Positions 1-7,659 of a stretch of DNA of 64,000 bases are shown one piece after another. Source of the DNA: Corynebacterium zhongnanshanii (GTDB lineage Bacteria > Actinomycetota > Actinomycetes > Mycobacteriales > Mycobacteriaceae); contig NZ_CP061033.1 of NCBI RefSeq assembly GCF_014490575.1, positions 496,001-560,000 of the forward strand. Reading direction: 5' to 3'. The position numbers and the translations under genes are program-made. How positions within the stretch are numbered: position 1 is the first letter of the stretch; the number at the start of each line of letters is the position of its first letter. The notes beneath the pieces were generated by a model. The model was not told the origin of the DNA, searched no databases, and was given only the letters and a program-made list of their open reading frames with translations.

Positions 1-631
1 TGGTGAATAGCTCCGAGCGATGATGGGACTTAATCCAATCGTTAGCCGCCACAAGGAACCCGGCAGTGCCGCACGCTGGGTCGATAACGCGCTGCTGAGG
101 TGTGGGTTCCATGAGAGACACTATTAGGTCGATGATGTGACTAGGGGTGCGGAACTGCCCATTTTTACCCGACGTGGATAGCTTATCCAGCATGTATTCA
201 TAAAGGTCTCCGGTCAGGTCCCTATTGCTGAATGTCAATGAATCGATCAGCTCCATGACGCGTGCCAAGGTGGCTTCGGACTCAATCTCAAAAGTGGCGT
301 TCGTCATGTGTTGTTGGTAGCCCGTGCCGCCCATGGTTTTGATGAAATCAAATACCTCGGTGGAGATCGTACGTTTCCGGCGGGTGAGATCGGAGTCATT
401 AATGAGGTTTCGCCAACGAAGATGCTGCTGATCGCGATCGAAAATTGGAGGGGGAGTGGTGGGATCGGCAAGAGCAAGGCGCTTGTCGATGTTGACCTGG
501 CGATCGTCAAGATTCTTGATGAACAGCAGGAATGTGAACTGTTCAATGACTGTGATCGGGTTGGAAATGCCTCCAGACCAGAAGGTGTCCCAGATCCGGT
601 CGACATGAGTTTTCAGTGCGCCTGTAATCAT
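1..631 (-). CDS. hsdM: Type I restriction-modification methyltransferase subunit HsdM (partial, C-terminus off the window)
   Basis: The minus strand is open from an ATG at 631 to the window edge (about 210 residues). The N-terminus looks like the HsdM helical domain (MITGALKTHVDRIWDTFW, later FLLFIKNLDDRQ), followed by GQFRTPSHII and the SAM-binding motif I DPACGTAGFL, the hallmark of N6-adenine methyltransferases. HsdM works with a specificity subunit HsdS (and HsdR for cleavage) to methylate adenines in a split target; the partners would lie to the left, outside the window. It is the first gene of an accessory-looking segment that ends at tRNA-Arg. A stand-alone methyltransferase or a BREX/DISARM-type enzyme is possible, because the partners cannot be seen. 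Confidence 0.88.
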   Translation of the reverse strand, partial: MITGALKTHVDRIWDTFWSGGISNPITVIEQFTFLLFIKNLDDRQVNIDKRLALADPTTPPPIFDRDQQHLRWRNLINDSDLTRRKRTISTEVFDFIKTMGGTGYQQHMTNATFEIESEATLARVMELIDSLTFSNRDLTGDLYEYMLDKLSTSGKNGQFRTPSHIIDLIVSLMEPTPQQRVIDPACGTAGFLVAANDWIKSHHRSELFT

Positions 632-803
632 AGCTAATACCTTAAGCTGCCCGACGTGCGTCGCGGCTGATCGCCATGGAACTTCCGCGAACCTGAACGA
701 GATCCGGGAGTGGATTAGACTAGTCGCACTAGAATGAGGACAATGCGCTGAGCTCAGCAGGTAGCCAGCAGTCATCGAACGCATAAGAGCAAAGGAGCTG
801 GCC

Positions 804-1076
804 ATGGCAGCCACCGACATCACCGACAAGGTCACCGTGTACTACGCAGACTGGTGCCCCTACTGCAAGAAGCTGATCACGGACCTTAACGCGAACAATA
901 TTCCCCATACCTTAATCGACGCCGACAACGGTCCACATGCCGCAGAGGATTCCGAATGGGTGAAGTCCGTGAACAACGGCAATAGGGTCGTGCCAACGGT
1001 GCGCTTTTCTGACGGCACGCACATGACCAACCCACCCGTGGCGGATGTTGCCGCCAAGCTTGAAGAATTGAGCTGA
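804..1076 (+). CDS. mrx1: Mycoredoxin (glutaredoxin-like, mycothiol-dependent)
   Basis: This 90-residue thioredoxin-fold protein has the redox motif C18-P-Y-C21 and a cis-proline at TVP-type position P64 (RVVPTVRF), followed by a T-N-P segment as in actinobacterial mycoredoxin-1. Mycoredoxins reduce mixed disulfides between proteins and mycothiol in the cytoplasm, including peroxiredoxins and methionine sulfoxide reductase. An AAAGGAG ribosome site at 791-797 fixes the ATG at 804. A -10-like TAGAAT lies at about 730. It stands alone between hsdM (divergent) and the TM2 gene (convergent). It could be a core gene or part of the accessory block. The family call is firm; the mycothiol link is from family knowledge. 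Confidence 0.88.
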   Translation: MAATDITDKVTVYYADWCPYCKKLITDLNANNIPHTLIDADNGPHAAEDSEWVKSVNNGNRVVPTVRFSDGTHMTNPPVADVAAKLEELS

Positions 1077-1104
1077 TTCTTTAGCGGCGAACCACGGGGG
1101 ATGG

Positions 1105-1485
1105 TTAGAACGAGGTGAGGCCGTTTGCGGCGAATATCTCGTCGCGAATGGCCCGGTTCTTCCTCCGCATCTCGAAAGTGATGAAGAATGCATCAATGAG
1201 GGTCCATAGTCCGAACCCTCCCAGTGTGAGCGTCATAAACACCGCGTAGACGATGTTGCCCAAGTAGTAACGGTGGGCACCGACGGTTCCTAGGAATAAC
1301 CACAGCAGCCACATTACTATGGGGTTCTTTTTCCTATCGTCGTATTCCATCTGCGCTTTTTGGGCACGGAGTGGGTCCACGCTTTGTGGTTGATTGCTCG
1401 GGAAAGCTTGGGGCTGAGGCTGGGCGTTGTTGCTGTGGTGGTAACCGGAGGAGTAGGGGTTTTCTGGGCGTCCGGCGATGGTCAT
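1105..1485 (-). CDS. TM2 domain-containing membrane protein
   Basis: A 126-residue protein with a Gln/Asn/Pro-rich cytosolic N-terminus (about 40 residues), then KNPIVMWLLWLFLGTVGAHR, a tyrosine-rich turn (YYLGN) and a second hydrophobic helix ending LWTLIDAFFI. This two-helix hairpin with G-x-H-R-Y-Y-L-G is the TM2 domain (Pfam PF05154). Its role in bacteria is not known in detail. The ATG at 1485 is preferred over the ATG at 1503 because AAGGA sits six bases upstream of it on the minus strand. It converges on mycoredoxin and diverges from the fic gene. Confidence 0.85.
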   Translation of the reverse strand: MTIAGRPENPYSSGYHHSNNAQPQPQAFPSNQPQSVDPLRAQKAQMEYDDRKKNPIVMWLLWLFLGTVGAHRYYLGNIVYAVFMTLTLGGFGLWTLIDAFFITFEMRRKNRAIRDEIFAANGLTSF

Positions 1486-1604
1486 GGTGTGTCCTTGTCT
1501 CACGGGGACGCTCGTGGGGTGGTCCCGTGGGGTTGTGTTATTGGTTCTCTCAGTTTATTCCACTCAACGGAAGATAGCAGATCTTCTGCGTTGGAGGTTA
1601 CATA

Positions 1605-2573
1605 ATGTCGTCGAGTTACAAGCCACTCAAGACCCTGTTTCACATGGCTGACGGAGATGGGGACGTTCGCGTGGCAGATGAACTTCGGCGTCGATGGGAT
1701 TCGCCAACTACACATCACTGGAGCTATGTGGTGAGAGATGATCGGATCTTTGTGCTGATGACTACCGCGCTGTCTCGATTGATAGATCGTATTTGGGTCA
1801 ATGAGGTGAGCATCGCTGGCATCTGGCAATCCTTGCCAGAAAGTGTGCGGAGTAGTTATACCACGCAACTGCTGGTGAAAGAGATTCGTTCCACTCATGA
1901 GATCGAGCACATCTATCTCACTGGCGCAGAGATTATGGATGCCTTGACCGCTGTGCATGGTCTTGCGCGAAATGGAGGAGAGGTAGGCAGGTCTTTTATT
2001 AAAATGGTGCGAACTTACACCGAGGCATTCAACGCAGATGGAGCATTGCGATACCCCCAGACTGTTGGAGATATTCGGCAGGTCTATGACATGCTGCTTT
2101 CACATGAGCTGGCCGATGAGGATGTGCTTGATGGGCAACTCTTCCGGGCGGGAAGCGTATCCATCTCTAACGGCATGAACACTATTCATGCTGGTGCGGT
2201 GGGGGAACAGAATATCATCGATAGAATGCAGGTGATGCTCGACTCCTCCACGGATCGGCAAGGCAAGGGGTTGGTCAACGCAATGGTAGAACACTTTATG
2301 CTGGAACACACCCATCCCTTTTATGACGGCAATGGTCGTTTCGGACGATTTCTGCTGACCATGAGGTTGGCGCAGCTGCTTTCTAAGCCAACTGCTTTGT
2401 CGCTTTCTGGGCATCTTCTTGCCCATAAGACGCGTTACTACAAGGCATTTCAAGACGCTGAGCACCCCAAAAATCACGCTGAGCTGACGTTCTTCGTTCA
2501 GTCAATGTTGTCCTTCCTGCAATCTGCTCAGGAAGAATTGCTGACTCACCTCAATGAACAGTTTGAGCGTTGA
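1605..2573 (+). CDS. Fic family protein (AMP transferase-type) with N-terminal inhibitory motif
   Basis: The 322-residue protein carries the Fic core motif H237-P-F-Y-D-G-N-G-R-F-G-R248 (consensus HPFxxGNGRxxR), with the catalytic His and the nucleotide-binding Asn/Arg all present. An S-T-H-E-I-E-H segment at residues 96-102 fits the class II inhibitory helix (S/T)xxxE(G/N-like), with E101 as the gating glutamate, although the usual Gly/Asn is His. Fic enzymes usually transfer AMP (sometimes other phosphate-containing groups) to hydroxyl side chains of target proteins. GGAGG at 1593-1597 supports the ATG. There is no small antitoxin gene next to it, consistent with inhibition in cis. It lies in the accessory block beside tRNA-Arg. 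Target and donor nucleotide cannot be predicted. Confidence 0.9.
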   Translation: MSSSYKPLKTLFHMADGDGDVRVADELRRRWDSPTTHHWSYVVRDDRIFVLMTTALSRLIDRIWVNEVSIAGIWQSLPESVRSSYTTQLLVKEIRSTHEIEHIYLTGAEIMDALTAVHGLARNGGEVGRSFIKMVRTYTEAFNADGALRYPQTVGDIRQVYDMLLSHELADEDVLDGQLFRAGSVSISNGMNTIHAGAVGEQNIIDRMQVMLDSSTDRQGKGLVNAMVEHFMLEHTHPFYDGNGRFGRFLLTMRLAQLLSKPTALSLSGHLLAHKTRYYKAFQDAEHPKNHAELTFFVQSMLSFLQSAQEELLTHLNEQFER

Positions 2574-2615
2574 TCTTCTAAGGTTCAAAGTTTTCAATCC
2601 TAGGATGGATATGAT

Positions 2616-3525
2616 CTAGTTTGATGATTTGAAGGTTGCGGCACGTATACGTTCTAGTTTTTGCATATTTTCTTTATCGAGGGAAGAGCTACGTGTTGAG
2701 TCGAAAAGTGACCGTTCAGAATTGAGGATGTCGGAATGGTTTAGGTCATTAATGGTGTGCTGGTGAAGGTGTATCTTGGATTCGTAAGTAAATAATCCTC
2801 GAGCTGATTTCAGCTGTTGTGCCTCGGGAACCCAGTGGTATCGGGAGTCTTCTACGAGTTGGTAGTCAATAGCTCGCTTGACGAGTGCGCAGATCCAGTC
2901 CGCAAATTGAATGTTCGTTGAAAGCTCGCTATCAATATGCATGGGCGGTTCGATGAGGCGTCGCATTTCAGGGTGCTCTGACGAGCGGCCAAGAATATGT
3001 GCGTACATTGCGGGCAGCCGTTGAATTCGAGATTTTTCATTAACTTGGTCGATCATGACAAGAACGTTTGATTTCTTCGTGTCAGCGTAACGCGCAATGC
3101 GATTGAGAGCTTCGCGCATCGCTGTCTCTTCGCGTTCTTTGAACTCGAGTTGTCCGCAATTGGTTTCTTTGGGGGGTTCCAACGGGTTTCTCTCCTGCAT
3201 AGTAGAAAAGGCGCCCCTTGAGCTGCCGTAGCTCTCCTATGAGCGACCCTAAGATTCGTAGATTTTGTGGTCGCTCCTCGGCTACTTTTGCGAAGAGGAG
3301 GTCTGCTCCCTTTTTCTCCCAGCGTCCAGGATCGATATCTACTGGTATTTCCTTTCGAAAGAATACTTTTTTATGATGGGAAAAGTATGCTCCAAAGTCT
3401 CGGACTTTTTGTTCGGGAATTATGAATCCGCCGTATCCAAACGCTGGACTGTCGCTAAAACGAGAATGCCTAGGATGGACAAAGGCGCCAGGGCTTCCGA
3501 TTTCATCGAGATAGGCGAAGAGCAT
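2616..3525 (-). pseudogene. DUF3800 protein gene, split by a frameshift at a six-G run
   Basis: Two overlapping minus-strand frames together make one DUF3800 protein. The upstream frame starts at an ATG at 3525 (MLFAYLDEIGSPGAF, the acidic N-terminal motif) and runs to YYAGEKPVGTP. The downstream frame continues with KETNCGQLEFKEREETAM, then VLVMIDQVNEK and the C-terminal S-T-N-I-Q-F-A-D-W motif, ending at 2616. The switch falls in the homopolymer of six G at 3171-3176 (six C on the coding strand), so one base gained or lost there explains it. Restored length would be about 303 residues. DUF3800 proteins have an RNase H-like fold by family knowledge and are often in mobile or defence regions; their function is not settled. 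This may be a true pseudogene, a slippage-switchable gene or a sequencing error. Confidence 0.75.
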
Positions 3526-3553
3526 GGATGATCTACTTTCGTCTAAAAGCACA

Positions 3554-3582
3554 GGGACTCAACCGCTTCTGCAGTGAGTCCC
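3554..3582. promoter_or_regulatory. Inverted repeat upstream of the DUF3800 gene
   Basis: Arms GGGACTCA (3554-3561) and TGAGTCCC (3575-3582) are perfect complements around a 13-base centre. The site is about 30 bp upstream of the DUF3800 start codon, where an operator or a leader hairpin could lie. The rest of 3526-3720 shows no gene: short stop-rich frames and a GTGTACAC-like palindrome near 3706-3714. This is structure seen in the sequence with no identified binding protein. Confidence 0.4.
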
Positions 3583-3720
3583 TGGAGTTGCTGCCCTGGG
3601 TATTCTTGCATATGCTCAACCCTGGCTTACGCACATCACGTTACAGGAAGCTGTGGATGTGTACAATGCTGGGGGCAACTAGGGGGTAAGTTCGTTTGTT
3701 GTCCAAAGTGTACACCATAG

Positions 3721-3826
3721 CTAAAAACAAATACCGCCCCAGGTAAAGAACAACGTCCCAACCCTAGAGCGGTATCTGTCAACCATGTCGCGACTGACAG
3801 TGTCAACTATGTCCCGACTGATCACA
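3721..3826 (+). mobile_element. Right-end remnant of a second IS481-family copy
   Basis: These 106 bases match 5181-5286, the right end of the complete element, with one difference (T at 3744 versus G at 5204). The identity begins exactly at the CTAA that in the intact copy holds the transposase stop and ends at the element's terminal ACA. It is followed by the same 15 bases that flank the intact element. The simplest reading is an earlier or tandem copy that lost everything left of its transposase stop. The remnant includes an inverted repeat ATACCGC...GCGGTAT that may end transcription. Confidence 0.8.
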
Positions 3827-3841
3827 ATGCGCCCCAGAGAG
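3827..3841. repeat. Left 15-bp target duplication of the IS481-family element
   Basis: ATGCGCCCCAGAGAG here is identical to 5287-5301 on the other side of the element. The last 12 bases are the 3' end of the tRNA-Arg gene on the opposite strand, so insertion duplicated the tRNA tail and left the tRNA itself whole on the right side. A length of 15 bp is at the upper end of what is known for IS481-type elements. Confidence 0.85.
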
Positions 3842-5286
3842 TGTTGTCCGTCAGGACATAGTTGACACATTCTTCCTGCGGTTTTCTCAGTGATAGTTGA
3901 CAGATCAGTCAGGACATACTTGACACCCTGGCCCCCTGACCCGGCGGGCATGATAGTTGACAGCTCAGTCGAGACATCGTTGACACAACTCACCGATAAT
4001 GAGCCATGAGCTACAACAACCCCAACCTGGCAATCGTCACAGCAATCCGCAAACAACACATGACAGTCAGCCAAGCCGCCAAAAAATTCAAACGCTCACG
4101 CCAATGGATCTACACACTGCTCGACCGCTACGACCACGGCGGCCCGGACGCAGTCCAACCCCGATCAAAAGCACCCAAAACATCCCCCACCAAAATCCCA
4201 GACACCCTCGCTGATGAGATCGTCGCCATCCGCAAAGAACTCACCAGTAAAGGCGCCGACAACGGACCCGAATCCATAGCCTGGGTACTCCAACAACGCG
4301 GACTCCGCAGCCCCGCAGAATCAACCATCAGACGAATCCTCACCACCCGAAACCTCATCACACCCCAACCCCATAAACGCCCCAAAGCCTCACTACGCCG
4401 ATTCGCAGCCACACTGCCCAACGAATGCTGGCAAGCCGACGTCACCTACGTCAGGCTACGCGACGGACGCACCATCGAAGTCCTCGACTTCCTCGACGAC
4501 CACTCCCGCTACCTGCTCTACCTCACCGCCTTCTACCGCGTCCACGGCCCCACCGTCGTCACAGCCATCGAAGAAGTCACAGCCACCTACGGACTTCCCC
4601 AATCCACCCTCACCGACAACGGACTTATCTTCACCGCACGCCTAGCAGGCGCCAGAGGCGGGAAAACAGGCTTCGAAAAATTCCTCGAAACCCACTCCAT
4701 CAAACAGAAAAATGGTCGACCAGCTCACCCACAAACCCAAGGAAAAATTGAACGCTTCCACCAAACACTCAAAAAATGGCTCAAAGCCCGACCGCCTGCA
4801 GAAACACTCCCGCAACTGCAAGCACTCCTCGACGAATTCCGCACCTGGTACAACAACGACCGCCCTCACCGCGCCCTAGGACGAAACACCCCACACCAGG
4901 CATACAACGCCCTGCCCAAAGCCAGCCCACAACCACTAGTAACCGAAGACAACCGAGTTCGACACGACAAAGTCGACACATCAGGCCGCATCACCCTACG
5001 CTTCGCCGGAAAACTACGCTACCTAGGAATCGGCCGATCCTACGCAGGAACCCCAACACTAACCGTCATCACCGGCAACACAGCCACCACAACCAACGCC
5101 ACCACAGGAGAACTCATCGCCGAACACATCATAGACACCCAGCGCCAATACCAACCCAAACTCCCCAAGAACACCCAGCACTAAAAACAAATACCGCCCC
5201 AGGGAAAGAACAACGTCCCAACCCTAGAGCGGTATCTGTCAACCATGTCGCGACTGACAGTGTCAACTATGTCCCGACTGATCACA
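3842..5286 (+). mobile_element. Complete IS481-family insertion sequence (1445 bp)
   Basis: The element begins TGTTGTCCGTCAGG at 3842 and ends GACTGATCACA at 5286. The two termini are imperfect inverted repeats of 27 bases with four mismatches, sharing the core GGACATAGTTGACAC and the TGT/ACA tips typical of IS481. It is bounded by 15-bp direct repeats at 3827-3841 and 5287-5301. It carries one intact transposase gene. The left end holds five TTGACA-containing units (3862, 3897, 3920, 3957, 3980) and the right end two inverted ones, probably transposase binding sites. The near identity with the adjacent remnant suggests recent activity. Confidence 0.9.
4006..5184 (+). CDS. IS481-family DDE transposase
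   Basis: The 392-residue transposase has an N-terminal helix-turn-helix (MTVSQAAKKFKRSRQWIY, about residues 18-37), a second DNA-binding segment with a short conserved TIRRIL motif, and an integrase-core rve domain. The acidic triad is visible: D in WQADVTYV, D in LTDNG, and E in GKIERFHQTLK, followed by the YNNDRPHRALG motif common in this family. A C-terminal beta-rich extension of about 80 residues (KVDTSGRITLRF...) occurs in actinobacterial IS481 members. Codon use is very C-rich in third and wobble positions with many AAC/ACC/CCA codons, unlike neighbours, fitting horizontal origin. The frame is intact, so the copy may be active. Confidence 0.94.
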   Translation: MSYNNPNLAIVTAIRKQHMTVSQAAKKFKRSRQWIYTLLDRYDHGGPDAVQPRSKAPKTSPTKIPDTLADEIVAIRKELTSKGADNGPESIAWVLQQRGLRSPAESTIRRILTTRNLITPQPHKRPKASLRRFAATLPNECWQADVTYVRLRDGRTIEVLDFLDDHSRYLLYLTAFYRVHGPTVVTAIEEVTATYGLPQSTLTDNGLIFTARLAGARGGKTGFEKFLETHSIKQKNGRPAHPQTQGKIERFHQTLKKWLKARPPAETLPQLQALLDEFRTWYNNDRPHRALGRNTPHQAYNALPKASPQPLVTEDNRVRHDKVDTSGRITLRFAGKLRYLGIGRSYAGTPTLTVITGNTATTTNATTGELIAEHIIDTQRQYQPKLPKNTQH

Positions 5287-5301
5287 ATGCGCCCCAGAGA
5301 G
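5287..5301. repeat. Right 15-bp target duplication overlapping the tRNA-Arg 3' end
   Basis: Identical to 3827-3841. Bases 5290-5301 are the last 12 bases of the tRNA-Arg gene, so the element's right tip lies only three bases beyond the tRNA. Any native tRNA terminator has been pushed to the far side of the element. Confidence 0.85.
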
Positions 5302-5362
5302 GAATCGAACCTCCGACACCGGCTTTAGGAGAGCCGTGCTCTATCCACTGAGCTACTAGGGC
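5290..5362 (-). tRNA. tRNA-Arg (anticodon CCT)
   Basis: On the minus strand the 73 bases fold as a full cloverleaf: acceptor GCCCTAG/CTGGGGC, D stem GCTC/GAGC, anticodon stem CGGCT/AGCCG with loop CTCCTAA (anticodon CCT), T stem GGAGG/CCTCT with loop TTCGATT, discriminator G. CCA is not encoded. It reads AGG codons. Its 3' half is the classic type of site used by integrating elements, and here the IS481-family element has landed just beyond it while the accessory genes 1-3.5 kb lie on that same side. Confidence 0.95.
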
Positions 5363-5460
5363 ATAGCACCACAGACTTTACCGTGTTGCTGCGCTGAGAA
5401 AAAACTACAGCAAAGCCCCGGCCAGAAAGCCTGAGGCCTTCCGCCGGGGCACACGTGGAC

Positions 5461-7080
5461 TTAGTGATCCACTGGCTTTTCCACCCCCACGCCGGTGAGG
5501 GAGCGAACCTCCATCTCCGACTGGAGCTCGTCGAAGTTGTCTGGCTTGCCCAGGAAGGTTCCGATGATACCGGCCAAGAAGCCAGCTGGGATGGATACCA
5601 AGCCTGGGTTGGTCAGTGGGAACCATGCGAAGTCAGCGTTCGGCAGCACAGAGGTTTCACTGCCGGAGACCGCAGGGGAGAAGATGATCAGCACAATTGC
5701 GGTGAGCAGTCCCGTCCACAAGGAGGCCACGGCACCCGTGGTGTTGAAGCGCTTCCAGTACAGGGAGTACAGGATCGTCGGCACGTTTGCGGACGCCGCC
5801 ACACAGAATGCCAGGGAGACCAGGAAGGCTACGTTCTGGCTCATGGCGCCAATGCCCAGCAGGATAGCGGCGATACCGATGATCACCACGGTAATGCGGG
5901 ACACGCGGACCTGCTCCTCTTCCGTGGCCTGGCCGTTGCGCAGCACGGAGTTGTAGAAGTCGTGAGCCACAGAGGCGGAAGCGGTGATGGCCAGACCTGC
6001 CACCACAGCCAGCACGGTGGCGAACGCCACGGCGGAGATCACGGCCATGAAGATTGGCCCGGCAAGCTCCAGGGCCAGCAGCGGTGCAGCGGCGTTCGCG
6101 CCACCTGGGGCGCCCTTGATGCGCTCAGGGCCCACGAACGCTGCAGCGGCGTAGCCCAGAACCAGGGTCAGCAGGTAGAAGCTACCGATCAGGATGATGG
6201 CCCAGGTCACGGACCGGCGTGCTTCCTTCGCGGTTGGAACCGTGTAGAAGCGCATCAGCACGTGAGGCAGTCCAGCCACACCCAGGGCCAGGGACAGCCC
6301 CAGAGCAATGAAGTCCAGCTTGGTCACATCGGACTTTCCGTACTTCAGGCCCGGCTCCAGGATGGCGGCGTTGCCACCATGGGACTCCACGGCGCGCGCC
6401 AACAGCTCAGAGAAGTTTCCCTTCACCAGCACGAAGATGATGATGACCATGATGACCACGCAGGAGCACAGCAGCACAGCCTTAATCATCTGCACGATGG
6501 TGGTGCCCTTCATGCCGCCGATCAACACGTAGGCGATCATCACCACACCCACAACGGCCACAATGCCGGCCTGTGCGGTCTTGTCGTGAATATCCATCAG
6601 CACGGATACCAGCGCACCTGCACCGGCCATCTGTGCGACCAGGTAGAACAGGGACACGCCCAGGGTGGCGAAGGCAGCGGCCACGCGCACGGGGCGCTGC
6701 TTCAGACGGAAGGACAGCACGTCAGCCATGGTGAACTTACCGGTGTTACGCAGCGGCTCAGCGACCAGCAACAGTGCGATCAGCCAGGCTACGAAGAATC
6801 CGATGGAGTACAGGAATCCGTCGTATCCGGTCAGCGCGATGGCGCCGACGATTCCCAGGAAGGAAGCGGCAGAAAGGTAGTCACCGGCGATGGCCAGACC
6901 ATTTTGCGTTCCAGAGAAGGACGCTCCACCGGTGTAGAAGTCGGACGCGGACTTCTGGGGCTTCTTCGAGGCGTACGCCACGATGCCCAGGGTGATGACG
7001 ATGAAGGCAACGAACACCGTCATATTCAGGATGGGGTTACCAGCACTTGCGCCGGCGTCGGCGGCAGTAAAGAAAGTCAT
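5461..7080 (-). CDS. mctC: Monocarboxylate/acetate:cation symporter (MctC/ActP type)
   Basis: A 539-residue sodium:solute symporter family protein with about 13 membrane spans. Conserved marks include the N-terminal span followed by SASDFYTGGASFSGTQNGLA and GDYLSAASFLGI, the substrate/cation region of the acetate permease branch. In C. glutamicum the MctC homologue takes up acetate, propionate and pyruvate. It sits 12 bp downstream of a DUF485 gene, the standard two-gene arrangement of this family, so the two are almost surely co-transcribed. A C-terminal cytoplasmic tail of about 30 residues ends GVEKPVDH. In Corynebacterium such operons answer to RamA/RamB; sites are not proven here. Confidence 0.9.
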   Translation of the reverse strand: MTFFTAADAGASAGNPILNMTVFVAFIVITLGIVAYASKKPQKSASDFYTGGASFSGTQNGLAIAGDYLSAASFLGIVGAIALTGYDGFLYSIGFFVAWLIALLLVAEPLRNTGKFTMADVLSFRLKQRPVRVAAAFATLGVSLFYLVAQMAGAGALVSVLMDIHDKTAQAGIVAVVGVVMIAYVLIGGMKGTTIVQMIKAVLLCSCVVIMVIIIFVLVKGNFSELLARAVESHGGNAAILEPGLKYGKSDVTKLDFIALGLSLALGVAGLPHVLMRFYTVPTAKEARRSVTWAIILIGSFYLLTLVLGYAAAAFVGPERIKGAPGGANAAAPLLALELAGPIFMAVISAVAFATVLAVVAGLAITASASVAHDFYNSVLRNGQATEEEQVRVSRITVVIIGIAAILLGIGAMSQNVAFLVSLAFCVAASANVPTILYSLYWKRFNTTGAVASLWTGLLTAIVLIIFSPAVSGSETSVLPNADFAWFPLTNPGLVSIPAGFLAGIIGTFLGKPDNFDELQSEMEVRSLTGVGVEKPVDH

Positions 7081-7092
7081 GGTGTGTGCTCC

Positions 7093-7467
7093 TTATGCCA
7101 CCGTGGTGGATGGTGGGGTGGCGGATGGGTGCTCGAGGGACTCACGGATCGCTTGGGATCGTGGCTCGAGGTTCTTGTTGGCGTAGGACACGTACATCCA
7201 GGTAATGCCGAAGGTGGTTACGAACTGGGAGACTCCCATGAGGATTCCCACGTTAATGTTGCCGAAAACCGGCTTGTTTAATACGCCTGGTGCGTACATG
7301 GCAATAACCACGTACAGCATGAACCACACCAATCCGGCGATGGTTAGCGGAAAGGTAAAACCGCGCTGCTTTGAGCGGAGCTCCTGGAACTCAGGGCTCT
7401 GTTGGCAGGCCTTGAACTCTGCAGCGGATGGGGTATGCCGCTCAGTCGAGGGTGCTGGCTGATTCAA
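7093..7467 (-). CDS. DUF485 membrane protein, partner of the mctC symporter
   Basis: The 124-residue protein has two membrane spans (about 40-62 and 75-97) in the DUF485 pattern: SPEFQELRSKQRGFTFPL before the first span and NVGILMGVSQFVTTFGITW in the second. Members almost always precede acetate-type symporters and are thought to assist them. The start is a TTG at 7467, chosen because GGAGAAG lies just upstream on the minus strand; no in-frame ATG fits. The short frame around the upstream ATG near 7492 is in another phase and stops quickly. Confidence 0.85.
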   Translation of the reverse strand: MNQPAPSTERHTPSAAEFKACQQSPEFQELRSKQRGFTFPLTIAGLVWFMLYVVIAMYAPGVLNKPVFGNINVGILMGVSQFVTTFGITWMYVSYANKNLEPRSQAIRESLEHPSATPPSTTVA

Positions 7468-7502
7468 CAGTCTTCTCCGAAATCGTCATTGTAGTGAAAC
7501 GC

Positions 7503-7521
7503 ATCACAAAGGATTTGTGAT
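7503..7521. promoter_or_regulatory. Perfect palindrome in the DUF485-mctC promoter region
   Basis: ATCACAAA (7503-7510) and TTTGTGAT (7514-7521) are perfect arms about three bases. It is about 36 bp upstream of the DUF485 start codon. It contains the GlxR/CRP half-site letters in reversed order (TCACA...TGTGA), so it is not a standard GlxR site. A TTGCAAAAG stretch at 7552-7560 is loosely RamB-like. The regulator is unknown. Confidence 0.45.
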
Positions 7522-7610
7522 TGCGATTCAAGCTACAGAACACGTTCTCTATTGCAAAAGTAAATGGCAGAGATAAGTACTTGCTCTTACCCCCTTGGGA
7601 GGGGAGGCAT

Positions 7611-7641
7611 AGAAAAAGACCATCTGACATGCAGATGGTCT
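7611..7641 (-). terminator. Rho-independent terminator of the thyA-folA operon
   Basis: Read on the minus strand, the stem AGACCATCTG/CAGATGGTCT (10 bp, 5-base loop) is followed directly by a run of five T. It lies about 90 bases beyond the folA stop, and 140 bases before the DUF485 start, so it separates the two operons. Confidence 0.9.
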
Positions 7642-7659
7642 GAAGCCGTATCGCGCGGC

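Noticed and set aside
5455..7281. Long plus-strand frame of 608 codons opposite mctC
   Set aside because: It is antisense to a fully recognised symporter and rich in His/Gly/Gln as expected for a reverse frame of a GC-rich membrane-protein gene.
7503..7521. GlxR (CRP-type) site
   Set aside because: The consensus is TGTGA-N6-TCACA; here the halves are in reverse order, so it is listed as a palindrome of unknown regulator.
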